Of a stretch of DNA of 64,000 bases, positions 53,497-61,001 are shown in pieces. How positions within the stretch are numbered: position 1 is the stretch's first letter; every line of letters begins with the position of its first letter. The notes beneath the pieces were generated by a model, which did not search any database, was not told where the DNA came from, and saw only the letters and a program-made list of their open reading frames with translations. Origin of the DNA: an uncultured Litoreibacter sp. (GTDB taxonomy: Bacteria > Pseudomonadota > Alphaproteobacteria > Rhodobacterales > Rhodobacteraceae); the NCBI GenBank assembly GCA_947501685.1, contig CANMWQ010000005.1:186001-250000 (forward strand). The letters run 5' to 3'. The position numbers and the translations under genes were made by a program.

Positions 53497-54102
53497 ATGA
53501 CGGGCCACGACTGGTTTGATCGTTTCGTGGCGGCGGGGCCGGGCTATGACGGGGTGCGGATGTCCTTGGCCGAGTTGCAGGCGCTGCTGCTGAAAGCGGG
53601 CATTGGCGCGGGGCTGCCTTTGGGCCATGCGGAGGATTTCAGCGGTTTGGCCGACTTGCTGGCCAGCGACCCGCAGCTATTTGCGATGGCCGTGGCCGCA
53701 CTGGATGGCCCGCATGCGCCTGCGCATATGGAAGGCACCGACGCGCATGTGGTGATCGGGCGGTCCTGCGTGTTGATGACGGGGCCGGTGGTGATTGACG
53801 CGTTGCTGGCGGGGGCCACGCGGGTGATCCTGCACCGCATCGACTGGCCGCTTTTGCTGTGGCCGATGCTGTCGCGGGCGGAGCAGGTTTACGGCGTGCG
53901 GTTTGGGTTGGTGTCGGGGGCCAAGGGCTCAGTTATTGTTGAGATTGCGGAGCGGGGGATGCTGGACGGGTTTGGCGATGTGCAGCCCGTGCCAGTTCAG
54001 ATTTTGGAGAAGCTGAAAGCCTACGCGGCCCGCACCTATGTGCCCGCCAGCGAGGCATCGCGGGCGGCGGGGGCCGGGGCGGGGCTGTCGGATAATGACT
54101 AG
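53497..54102 (+). CDS. DUF3726 domain protein
   Basis: The 201-residue protein matches DUF3726 as I recall it: VRMSLAELQALLLKAGIGAGL with LPLGHAEDFSGLADLLAS following, a central beta-rich region (HVVIGRSCVLMTGPVVIDAL), and a C-terminal SEASRAAGAGAGLSDND. The arrangement Ala-Glu-Asp near residue 42 is conserved in the family. No function is known. The ATG at 53497 is the first in-frame start after the preceding stop, with a GAG purine stretch nearby. Confidence 0.7.
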   Translation: MTGHDWFDRFVAAGPGYDGVRMSLAELQALLLKAGIGAGLPLGHAEDFSGLADLLASDPQLFAMAVAALDGPHAPAHMEGTDAHVVIGRSCVLMTGPVVIDALLAGATRVILHRIDWPLLLWPMLSRAEQVYGVRFGLVSGAKGSVIVEIAERGMLDGFGDVQPVPVQILEKLKAYAARTYVPASEASRAAGAGAGLSDND

Positions 54103-54123
54103 CTGCCCCGGCTTGTTTTTGGG

Positions 54124-54594
54124 TCAGACGCTCAGGCTGGGCCAGTTGCGGTCGCCATCGGCGATATAGCCTGCGATGTTTTTGTCCCAGCGGCGCTGGA
54201 TGCGGCGCGAGTAGTTCAGGTAGAGCTTGCCGTCGACGATCTTCCACGCCTCCGGGATGGTTGAGGCCAGCGAGCCTTGCGCCACCGCATAGGCGCAGAA
54301 GCCGCCATATTGCGGGGCGTATTCCTCGGGGGCGGCAGCGAAGAGATCGCGGTTTGCGGCGGAGGAGAAGCGCCATGTGACGCCGTTCCAGTCATGGGTA
54401 AATTCCTTGCTGCCCCTGACCGGCTTTCCTTCGGTGAAATAGGCCACCGCATCGCTGCCATCAATGGCCACGCCACGGCTGGAATAGGTTTTGGTTACGG
54501 CGGTGGAGGCGGTTGCGGGCAGGGCCGCCAAGAGCGGGAGGGCTGCGCCCATTTTCAGAAGGGCGCGACGGGTCGGGTGCGTGGCAAGGGTCAT
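54124..54594 (-). CDS. YHS domain protein with Tat-like signal
   Basis: A 156-residue exported protein. The N-terminal TRRALLKMGAALPLLAALPATA has a twin-arginine then hydrophobic stretch. The YHS-like domain spans SSRGVAIDGSDAVAYFTEGK, SKEFTHDWNGVTWRFSS, APEEYAPQYGGFCAYAVA. YHS domains often bind metal or associate with P-type ATPases and copper proteins. It lies downstream of soeC on the same strand, 119 bases away, and is convergent with the DUF3726 gene. Confidence 0.8.
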   Translation of the reverse strand: MTLATHPTRRALLKMGAALPLLAALPATASTAVTKTYSSRGVAIDGSDAVAYFTEGKPVRGSKEFTHDWNGVTWRFSSAANRDLFAAAPEEYAPQYGGFCAYAVAQGSLASTIPEAWKIVDGKLYLNYSRRIQRRWDKNIAGYIADGDRNWPSLSV

Positions 54595-54712
54595 GGGCGG
54601 ATCTCCTGTAGTCTTGTGAAGTAAATGTAACTCGGAGATGGAGGTTTGGCACGGCATTCCCACCCGCCTGACGCAAATGTCAGCGGGTGTTATGTCAGCT
54701 TTGCAATTGGTG

Positions 54713-55591
54713 CTAGCCGCGTTGGCCGTAATAGAGCCCGACGGTGTGCTCGGCCTCTGCGAAGAACAGCCAGCGGGTGGTCAGCGCACCTGCGACATGG
54801 GCGAGGATGGCGACCACGGCCAGCATATGGCTGAATGGGAAGAACATCAGCAGCGCCCATGGCAGCAGCGACAAAAGCACCAGCCCGATGATGCGCAGAT
54901 TGCGTGCGTGTTTGCGCCCGATGACGTGGACCATTTCCTTCATCAGGTAGTTCTTGGAGCTGTGCGGCGCCTCGAACATGCGGGTCTTGCCGATGGTGCC
55001 AAGGCCCGTGGCGGTCTCGATGGTGGAGCCGGACGCAGCGAAGCGTTTATCCCCGATGACCCATGCAAGGATTTGCAGGATGCCGATGGTCACAAGCCCT
55101 GCGGCGGTGATCTGGACCTGTCCCGTAAGAAAGGCCCCGCCCGTGAGCGCGTAGCTGAGGAAGACCAGCGGCGTGGTCCAATGATGCCAGCGCGGCACGG
55201 TTTTGATCTGGGTGTAGATCATCGAGGTGCCAAGCACCGTCAGGACACAAAGAGCCGCGCCCAACAGGCCAAGCATCCCGATGCGGGTGTTAAAGAAGAT
55301 GATGCCGATGGCGTAGAGGCCCATGACAATAAGCGTGGCGACGGCGAGGCAGCCTTCCCGTGAGAGCCAACTGGTGCGCCATTGGCTGAAGGCTTTCAGC
55401 GCGCGTTGCGGGTTGCCGAGGTGGAAGGTGGAGGAGATGAGCCCGCCGACGGCCAGCGCGTAGGCGATGGCGAAAAAGACAAAGGCGGTGAAGCCGGAGA
55501 CGTCGGGTTTGCCAAGGCCCAAGAAGGCCAGCATGCCGAAGCCGAGGCCGGAGAAGACGGTGAAGAAGATAATGGAAGGTGCGGGATGCAT
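54713..55591 (-). CDS. soeC: Sulfite dehydrogenase membrane anchor SoeC (DmsC family)
   Basis: A 292-residue integral membrane protein with about eight hydrophobic helices and the DmsC-type segments FHLGNPQRALKAFSQWRTSWLSREG and KRFAASGSTIE. It anchors the SoeAB catalytic module to the inner membrane and passes electrons to quinone. Assignment to SoeC rather than DmsC rests on adjacent soeB/soeA and the xsc/pta/exporter neighbours. Overlaps the soeB stop by one base. Confidence 0.86.
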   Translation of the reverse strand: MHPAPSIIFFTVFSGLGFGMLAFLGLGKPDVSGFTAFVFFAIAYALAVGGLISSTFHLGNPQRALKAFSQWRTSWLSREGCLAVATLIVMGLYAIGIIFFNTRIGMLGLLGAALCVLTVLGTSMIYTQIKTVPRWHHWTTPLVFLSYALTGGAFLTGQVQITAAGLVTIGILQILAWVIGDKRFAASGSTIETATGLGTIGKTRMFEAPHSSKNYLMKEMVHVIGRKHARNLRIIGLVLLSLLPWALLMFFPFSHMLAVVAILAHVAGALTTRWLFFAEAEHTVGLYYGQRG

Positions 55592-56331
55592 CAGAGTTTC
55601 TCCAGCGTTTTGTCGAGCCAGCCGAGAAAGCCCGTGGGCTCAGCGGCGATGGGTTCCAGAAGGGGCGCGAGGATGTCGATCTGCTCGTCCTTGGGGCGGG
55701 GCGGCAGGTATTTGTTGACGGGTTTCGTGCCTTGTTCGGGCATCAGGTCGAAGCCGCCGCGTTCCTTGACGAGGATGGAGACGTCGGAATTCTCGTCGCC
55801 CAGATCGCCAAAGTGACGCGCGCCTGCTGGGCAGGTGCGGACGCAGGCGGGTTGGCGGTCTTCTTCGGGCAGGTTTTCATTGTAGATGCGGTCGACGCAG
55901 AGGGTGCATTTCTTCATCACACCCTCGGCTTGATCTAGCTCGCGCGCGCCGTAGGGGCAGGCCCAAGCGCAGAGGCCGCAGCCGATGCAGTCGGACTCGT
56001 TGACCAAGACGATGCCGTCTTCCACACGCTTGTAGCTGGCGCCTGTCGGGCAGACGGTGACGCAAGGCGCGTCCTCGCAATGCAGGCAGCTTTTGGGGAA
56101 ATGGATGGTTTGTGCCGCTCCTGTTTCGGGCTGCACCTCGTAGCTGTGGACGCGATTGAGGAAGGTGCCGGACGGGTCCTTGCCATAGGCGTTTTGGTCG
56201 CTGAGCGGCGCGCCGTAGTTTTCCGTGTTCCAGCCTTTGCAGGACACCACGCAGGCATGGCAGCCGACGCAGGTGTCGAGGTCGATGACAAGGCCGAGCT
56301 TTTTGTCGGTATGGGTGGGGAGATTGGTCAT
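55591..56331 (-). CDS. soeB: Sulfite dehydrogenase iron-sulfur subunit SoeB
   Basis: A 246-residue ferredoxin-like subunit with four [4Fe-4S] cysteine clusters: DLDTCVGCHACVVSC, CLHCEDAPCVTVCP, CIGCGLCAWACP and CTLCVDRI...CVRTCP. It relays electrons from the SoeA molybdopterin site to SoeC. The ATG at 56331 gives MTNLPTHTDKKLG, the family start; longer in-frame extensions cross the repeat element. No Tat signal, consistent with cytoplasmic SoeABC. Confidence 0.9.
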   Translation of the reverse strand: MTNLPTHTDKKLGLVIDLDTCVGCHACVVSCKGWNTENYGAPLSDQNAYGKDPSGTFLNRVHSYEVQPETGAAQTIHFPKSCLHCEDAPCVTVCPTGASYKRVEDGIVLVNESDCIGCGLCAWACPYGARELDQAEGVMKKCTLCVDRIYNENLPEEDRQPACVRTCPAGARHFGDLGDENSDVSILVKERGGFDLMPEQGTKPVNKYLPPRPKDEQIDILAPLLEPIAAEPTGFLGWLDKTLEKL

Positions 56332-56359
56332 TTGGAGCCCTCCTTGGCAGAGGTCGGAA

Positions 56360-56397
56360 GCCTCCGGCGGGGATATTTTGAAACATGGAAAGGGGTC
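56360..56397. repeat. Dispersed operon-end repeat, family 1, copy d
   Basis: GCCTCCGGCGGGGATATTTTGAAACATGGAAAGGGGTC, shared almost exactly with copy c. It lies between soeA and soeB in the orientation opposite to copies a-c relative to local transcription, so inside an operon instead of at its end. Confidence 0.65.
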
Positions 56398-59206
56398 ATT
56401 TGTCGGTCTTCCATGTGAGATTTTGCGGCCCGGTGCCGACGGGCGACTTTTGGGCCGGGATGTTCGGTTTGGACTGGTCCTGCGGGGGTGCTTTCTCGAC
56501 ACGCACCTTGAGGTCGAACCATGCGGCCTGGCCGGTGATCGGGTCTGAATTGGCCCAGCGGAGGCCGTCGCCTTTGGGGGGCAGCAGCTCGTGGATCAGG
56601 TGGTTGAGGAGGAAGCCTTTCGTGGTTTCAGGCGCGTCCTCTTCCAGCGCCCAGGCGCCTTTGCGTTTGCCGATGGCGTTCCATGTCCAGATGGTGTTTT
56701 CGTTCAGCGCGGCTTGGTGCGCGACGGGGACGGTGATCTCGCCGTGGGGGGAGGTCACGCGTGCCCAGTCGCCTTCCTGGAAATTGTTCTCTTCCCAGAT
56801 TTTGGTCGGCACGTAGAGTGGGTTATGGCCGTGGATTTGGCGAAGCCACGCGTTTTGGCTGCCCCATGAGTGGTACATGGCCATCGGGCGTTGGGTCAGC
56901 GCGGTGACGGGGTATTCGTCGGCTTTGTTCTCGTCTTCGTTGGAATACCAAATCGGCAGCGGGTCCATTGTCGCCTTGATGCGGGCGCGCAGATGATCCG
57001 GGGGCTGGCGGGTGCCGTGGCCTTCGGCGGCAAGCTGGAAGCGGCGCATGGGTTCGACATAGAGGTTGAACAGATACGGCATCGGCTTGTCGAAGAAGCT
57101 CTTTTTGACGGCCCAGTCCTGATAGTTCATGTTCCATGGCTTGAAGAAAGCGGCGTCCTCGGGGACGTGCTCCATCCAGAATCCGCCATTGTCGATGTAG
57201 CGGTCCAGCTGCGCAGGGTTGGCTTCGCCGCGGCCGTGCTCGTCGCCATTGCCGCGGAAACCGGCCAGCGGCCCGACGCCGGGGCGGCGGATGTGGTTGG
57301 TGATGTAGTCGGCGTAGTCTTTGTATTTCTGAGAGCCGTCCTCGTTGACGAAGCCCGGCAGGCCGAGGCGCGCGCCGAGGTCGCAGAGCGCCGACTGGAA
57401 GCCTTTGACGTCGCGGTCAGGCTCGACCACGGGCCAGCGGATGGCGTCTGCGACGGCGTCGGCCTCGCAGATTGGGCGGTCGAGCAGGCTGATGCAGTCG
57501 TGGCGTTCAAGGTAGGTCGTGTCGGGCAGGATCAGGTCGGCGTAGCTGACCATTTCCGATGAATAGGCGTCCGAATAGATGATGTTCGGGATGACGTAGT
57601 CGCCGTTTTCATCTTTGTCAGTCAGCATGTCGATGACGCCGCGCGTGTTCATCGAGGAGTTCCACGACATGTTGGCCATATACATGAACAGCGTGTCGAT
57701 CTTGTAGGGCACGCCGGCATGAGCGTTGGAGATGACCATATGCATCATGCCGTGGCTGGACATGGGGTTTTCCCATGTGAAGGCCTTGTCGATGCGGGCG
57801 GGGGAGCCGTCTTCTTTGAGCGCCAGATCGTCGGGGCCGTGGGTGAAACCCAAATGCGGGCCGTCGAGGGCTTGGCCGGGTGTGACCTTGCAATGCGGCT
57901 TTGGATGCGCCTCTGGCGGCTTGGGGTAGGGCGGTTTGAAGCGCATGCCGCCGGGGGTTTCCACGGTGCCAAGGATGATCTGCAGCATGTGCAGCGCGCG
58001 GCAGGTTTGGAAGCCGTTGGCGTGGGCGGAGATGCCGCGCATGGCGTGGAAGCTGACCGGGCGGCCGATGAATGTGTCGTGGGTCTCGCCACGGAAATCG
58101 GTCCAGGTTTGCTTGACTTCGATGGCTTGGTTGAACGCCACGTCGGCGAGTTCTGCCGCAATGCGTTTGATGCGCTCTGCGGTAATGCCGGTTTTGGCGG
58201 CGACAGCTTCGGGAGCATATTGCGGATCGAGATATTTCTCCGCCATGTGCTGGAAGGCTGAGCGGTGGGAGACGCCTTTGACGCGCAAGCTGCCTGCGAG
58301 GTCGGGCTTCACGCCTTTTTGGTCAAACGCAGCGGGCTTGCCGGTGGTGCGGTCGATGACCATCAGCTTGCCCGCTTTGTCGCGTATCAGGAGGCCGAAT
58401 TCTTCGGACTTTTCGTCTCCGTTGACCAAGACGGGCGCGTTGGTCCATTGCGCGAGGTAGTCGAGGTCGAGCTTGCCGGCTTTGAACAGCTCGTGGACGA
58501 GGCTCAGGATGAACAGCCCGTCGGTGCCCGGTGTGATGCCGACCCATTCATCGGCGACGGCGTTGTAGCCAGACCGGATCGGGTTGACGCCATAGACCTT
58601 TGCGCCGCGTGCTTTGACTTTGCCCAAGCCCATCTTGATCGGGTTTGAATCGTGGTCTTCCGCGACGCCGAAGATCATCACCATCTTGGTGCGGTCCCAG
58701 TCGGGCTGGCCGAACTCCCAGAAGGCGCCGCCCATTGTGTAGATGCCAGCGGCGGCCATGTTGACGGAGCAGAAGCCTCCATGCGCGGCATAATTCGGCG
58801 TGCCGAAGCCTTGTGCCCAGAGGGAGGTGAAGCTTTGCGACTGATCCCGGCCTGTGAAAAACGCGAGTTTCTCAGGGTTGTCGCGGCGGACGGGCTCGAG
58901 GATGCCGACGGCGATGTCGTAGGCCTCTTCCCAAGTGATCTCTTCGAACTCGCCGGAGCCGCGCGGGCCCACGCGTTTCATCGGGGCTTTCAGGCGCGAG
59001 GGTGCGTTGTGCTGCATGATGCCCGCAGAGCCTTTGGCGCAGAGCACGCCTTGGTTTACGGGATGGTCCTTGTTGCCTTCGATATAGGCGACTTTCCCTT
59101 CCTTCATATGCACATTGATCCCGCAGCGGCAGGCGCACATGTAGCAGGTGGTCTTGCGGACCTCGTCGGAGACCTTGGGCGACAGGTCGATCACTGGCTG
59201 GTTCAT
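56396..59206 (-). CDS. soeA: Sulfite dehydrogenase molybdopterin subunit SoeA
   Basis: A 936-residue DMSO-reductase-family molybdoprotein. The N-terminal [4Fe-4S] site has Cys21, 24, 28 and 56 (TTCYMCACRCG and GVLCAKG). Other motifs: FTGRDQSQSFT, GGFCSVNMAAAGIYTMG, SSEMVSYADLILPDTTYLE and a C-terminal dinucleotide-binding domain with GITPGTDG earlier. There is no Tat leader, fitting cytoplasmic SoeA rather than DmsA. It oxidises sulfite (released by Xsc) to sulfate with quinone as acceptor. It starts a soeABC operon with TauE/pta/xsc immediately upstream. Confidence 0.88.
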   Translation of the reverse strand: MNQPVIDLSPKVSDEVRKTTCYMCACRCGINVHMKEGKVAYIEGNKDHPVNQGVLCAKGSAGIMQHNAPSRLKAPMKRVGPRGSGEFEEITWEEAYDIAVGILEPVRRDNPEKLAFFTGRDQSQSFTSLWAQGFGTPNYAAHGGFCSVNMAAAGIYTMGGAFWEFGQPDWDRTKMVMIFGVAEDHDSNPIKMGLGKVKARGAKVYGVNPIRSGYNAVADEWVGITPGTDGLFILSLVHELFKAGKLDLDYLAQWTNAPVLVNGDEKSEEFGLLIRDKAGKLMVIDRTTGKPAAFDQKGVKPDLAGSLRVKGVSHRSAFQHMAEKYLDPQYAPEAVAAKTGITAERIKRIAAELADVAFNQAIEVKQTWTDFRGETHDTFIGRPVSFHAMRGISAHANGFQTCRALHMLQIILGTVETPGGMRFKPPYPKPPEAHPKPHCKVTPGQALDGPHLGFTHGPDDLALKEDGSPARIDKAFTWENPMSSHGMMHMVISNAHAGVPYKIDTLFMYMANMSWNSSMNTRGVIDMLTDKDENGDYVIPNIIYSDAYSSEMVSYADLILPDTTYLERHDCISLLDRPICEADAVADAIRWPVVEPDRDVKGFQSALCDLGARLGLPGFVNEDGSQKYKDYADYITNHIRRPGVGPLAGFRGNGDEHGRGEANPAQLDRYIDNGGFWMEHVPEDAAFFKPWNMNYQDWAVKKSFFDKPMPYLFNLYVEPMRRFQLAAEGHGTRQPPDHLRARIKATMDPLPIWYSNEDENKADEYPVTALTQRPMAMYHSWGSQNAWLRQIHGHNPLYVPTKIWEENNFQEGDWARVTSPHGEITVPVAHQAALNENTIWTWNAIGKRKGAWALEEDAPETTKGFLLNHLIHELLPPKGDGLRWANSDPITGQAAWFDLKVRVEKAPPQDQSKPNIPAQKSPVGTGPQNLTWKTDK

Positions 59207-59218
59207 GGCGGGGGTCTC

Positions 59219-59980
59219 CTAGTTGGATACGGTGCGCAAGAGGCCGAGCGAGGCGAGGCCAAGCAAAAGCGTCAGGCAGAAAGGTTTGTAATAAGGCTCA
59301 AGGCGCGGAATGAAGAGCGCGCGGCCGACATAGAGCCCGATAAGCGTCGGGATGATGAAGAACAGCCCACGGGCGACGGCGACCTGATCCATCGTGCCGA
59401 TAAGCAGATGGGTGGTGAGGCCGATAATGCCCGCGCCGAGCAGGTAGATGGAGAGCGTGCCGCGCATTGTGCGCGGATCAAGCTGGCGCGACAGCATGTA
59501 AAGCGCGATGAACATGCCGCCCGCGCCGGAAAAGCCGGTGATAATGCCCGCGACGAGGCCCGCGCCATAGGTGCCAGCGGTGGTGGCAAGGAACGGCAGG
59601 CGCAGCTTGAACAGCTGGCTGAGCGCCAGCACGATTAGGATCGTCAGCGCCACGGCTTTCGAGGTATCGGTGGGCAATTGCAGGTTCAGCAAAAGGCCAA
59701 TGGGCAAGCCGAGGCCGCTGCCGATGATCAGGCCCTTGGCGGTGGGTCTGTGGGCGTCGGCCAAGCCGCCTTTGAACATCGCAAGGCTGCCCGCCATTTC
59801 GAGAAACCAGAGCATGGGGATCAGGGCCAGCGGCGGCAGGATGAAGATGGCCGAGGCCATGACCACCGCAGACAGACCGAAGCCGGAAAAGCCGCGCACC
59901 ATGGCTGCAAGGAAAGTGATGCCGCTGAGCAGCAGCAGCTCCGTCCCTGTCAGATTGGTGAGATCGGCCAGCAGTGTCAT
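59219..59980 (-). CDS. TauE/SafE family sulfite exporter
   Basis: A 253-residue membrane protein with about eight hydrophobic segments and the family motif AAMVRGFSGFGLSAVVMASA (residues 26-45), repeated later as GIITGFSGAGGMFIALYML. TauE/SafE proteins export sulfite or organosulfur anions. Four-base overlap with pta; soeA starts 13 bases downstream, linking export and oxidation of the sulfite produced by Xsc. Confidence 0.9.
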   Translation of the reverse strand: MTLLADLTNLTGTELLLLSGITFLAAMVRGFSGFGLSAVVMASAIFILPPLALIPMLWFLEMAGSLAMFKGGLADAHRPTAKGLIIGSGLGLPIGLLLNLQLPTDTSKAVALTILIVLALSQLFKLRLPFLATTAGTYGAGLVAGIITGFSGAGGMFIALYMLSRQLDPRTMRGTLSIYLLGAGIIGLTTHLLIGTMDQVAVARGLFFIIPTLIGLYVGRALFIPRLEPYYKPFCLTLLLGLASLGLLRTVSN

Positions 59981-60915
59981 GTGGCGGCGTTCACGATGGA
60001 GGCCAGACAGATGGAGGCCATCCGGGCCGCAGGCGGATCTGCGCGGGAGGTCAGCAGGATCGGCACCTTTGCCCCCATCACGATGCCCGCAGCACAGCCG
60101 CCCGACAGGTAAACGAAGGATTTGAACAGCGCGTTGCCCGACACAATGTCAGGTACCATGATCGCGTCGGCTTTTCCTGCGACCGGGTCGGCGGTCAGCT
60201 TCTTGGTGGCGACGGCATCTGGGCTCAGGATCAGGTCCATCGCCAGCGGGCCGGAGAAATCCGCGTCCTTGATCGTGTCCTTGGCCCATGCGGCCAGCGT
60301 GTCGGCCTCCACCGAGCTGGGAACGGAGGGGATCACGCTTTCGGTGGCCGACAGAAACGCCACTTTCGGGCGGGCATTGCCGATGAGATGCAGCAGCTTG
60401 ACCACCTCGCGGGTGGCGTCCTGACGTGTCTCCATATTGGGGGCCACGTTGACGGCGGCGTCGGAGATCAGCATGGGCTTGCCGCCATCCGGGTGGCTGA
60501 TGTGGAAGATATGGACCAAGCGGTTGCCGGTTCTGAGGCCTGCATCGCGGTTCAGCGCGGATTTCATGAAGGTGTCGGTGTGCAGATTGCCCTTCATCAA
60601 CACGTCCGCGCGGCCCTCGCCGCAGGCGAATGCAGCAGCCTTGCCGCTGCCTTCCTCGCCCTCGGCTTCGATGATGTCGAAAGCGGAGATGTCCCAGCCC
60701 AGTTTCTCGGCCTCCGCTTCGATCACGGCGCGTTCGCCGCAGAAGACCGGCTCCATAATGTCGGCCTCGGCTGCGTCGCGGGCGGCTTCCATGGGCAGGG
60801 GCGCACCGGCGCGGGCGATGGCCACGCGCGGGCTTTTTACCTTTTTGGCCATGTCGAGCAGGGTGTCGGGGCAAACGGCGTCGCGGGTGGACAGAAACGG
60901 GTTCTCAGCAGTCAC
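59977..60915 (-). CDS. pta: Phosphate acetyltransferase
   Basis: A 312-residue Pta/Ptb-domain protein: DVLMKGNLHTDTFMKSAL, LISDAAVNVAPNME, LTADPVAGKADAIMVPD and SGGCAAGIVMGAKVPILLTS. The family catalytic domain is intact without the N-terminal extension of enteric Pta. It turns Xsc-derived acetyl phosphate into acetyl-CoA. GTG at 60915 has GGGAGA eight bases upstream and is preferred over an in-frame TTG at 60930. Confidence 0.92.
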   Translation of the reverse strand: MTAENPFLSTRDAVCPDTLLDMAKKVKSPRVAIARAGAPLPMEAARDAAEADIMEPVFCGERAVIEAEAEKLGWDISAFDIIEAEGEEGSGKAAAFACGEGRADVLMKGNLHTDTFMKSALNRDAGLRTGNRLVHIFHISHPDGGKPMLISDAAVNVAPNMETRQDATREVVKLLHLIGNARPKVAFLSATESVIPSVPSSVEADTLAAWAKDTIKDADFSGPLAMDLILSPDAVATKKLTADPVAGKADAIMVPDIVSGNALFKSFVYLSGGCAAGIVMGAKVPILLTSRADPPAARMASICLASIVNAAT

Positions 60916-60953
60916 AACGTATTCTCCCAAAACGCGGCCTTTTCACCATGAAA

Positions 60954-60977
60954 CCCGCCCCAATTTCTTGGGGCGGG
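60954..60977 (-). terminator. Hairpin between xsc and pta
   Basis: CCCGCCCC and GGGGCGGG form a perfect 8-bp stem with an 8-base loop, 24 bases after the xsc stop. With only a short T run, partial termination or xsc mRNA stabilisation is more likely than a full stop. Confidence 0.65.
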
Positions 60978-61001
60978 CAGGGTCGTAGTATGTAGCAGAA
61001 A

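Noticed and set aside
56396-59206. DMSO reductase (DmsA) identity
   Set aside because: No Tat leader and immediate linkage to xsc, pta and a sulfite exporter favour SoeA. DmsA is normally exported.
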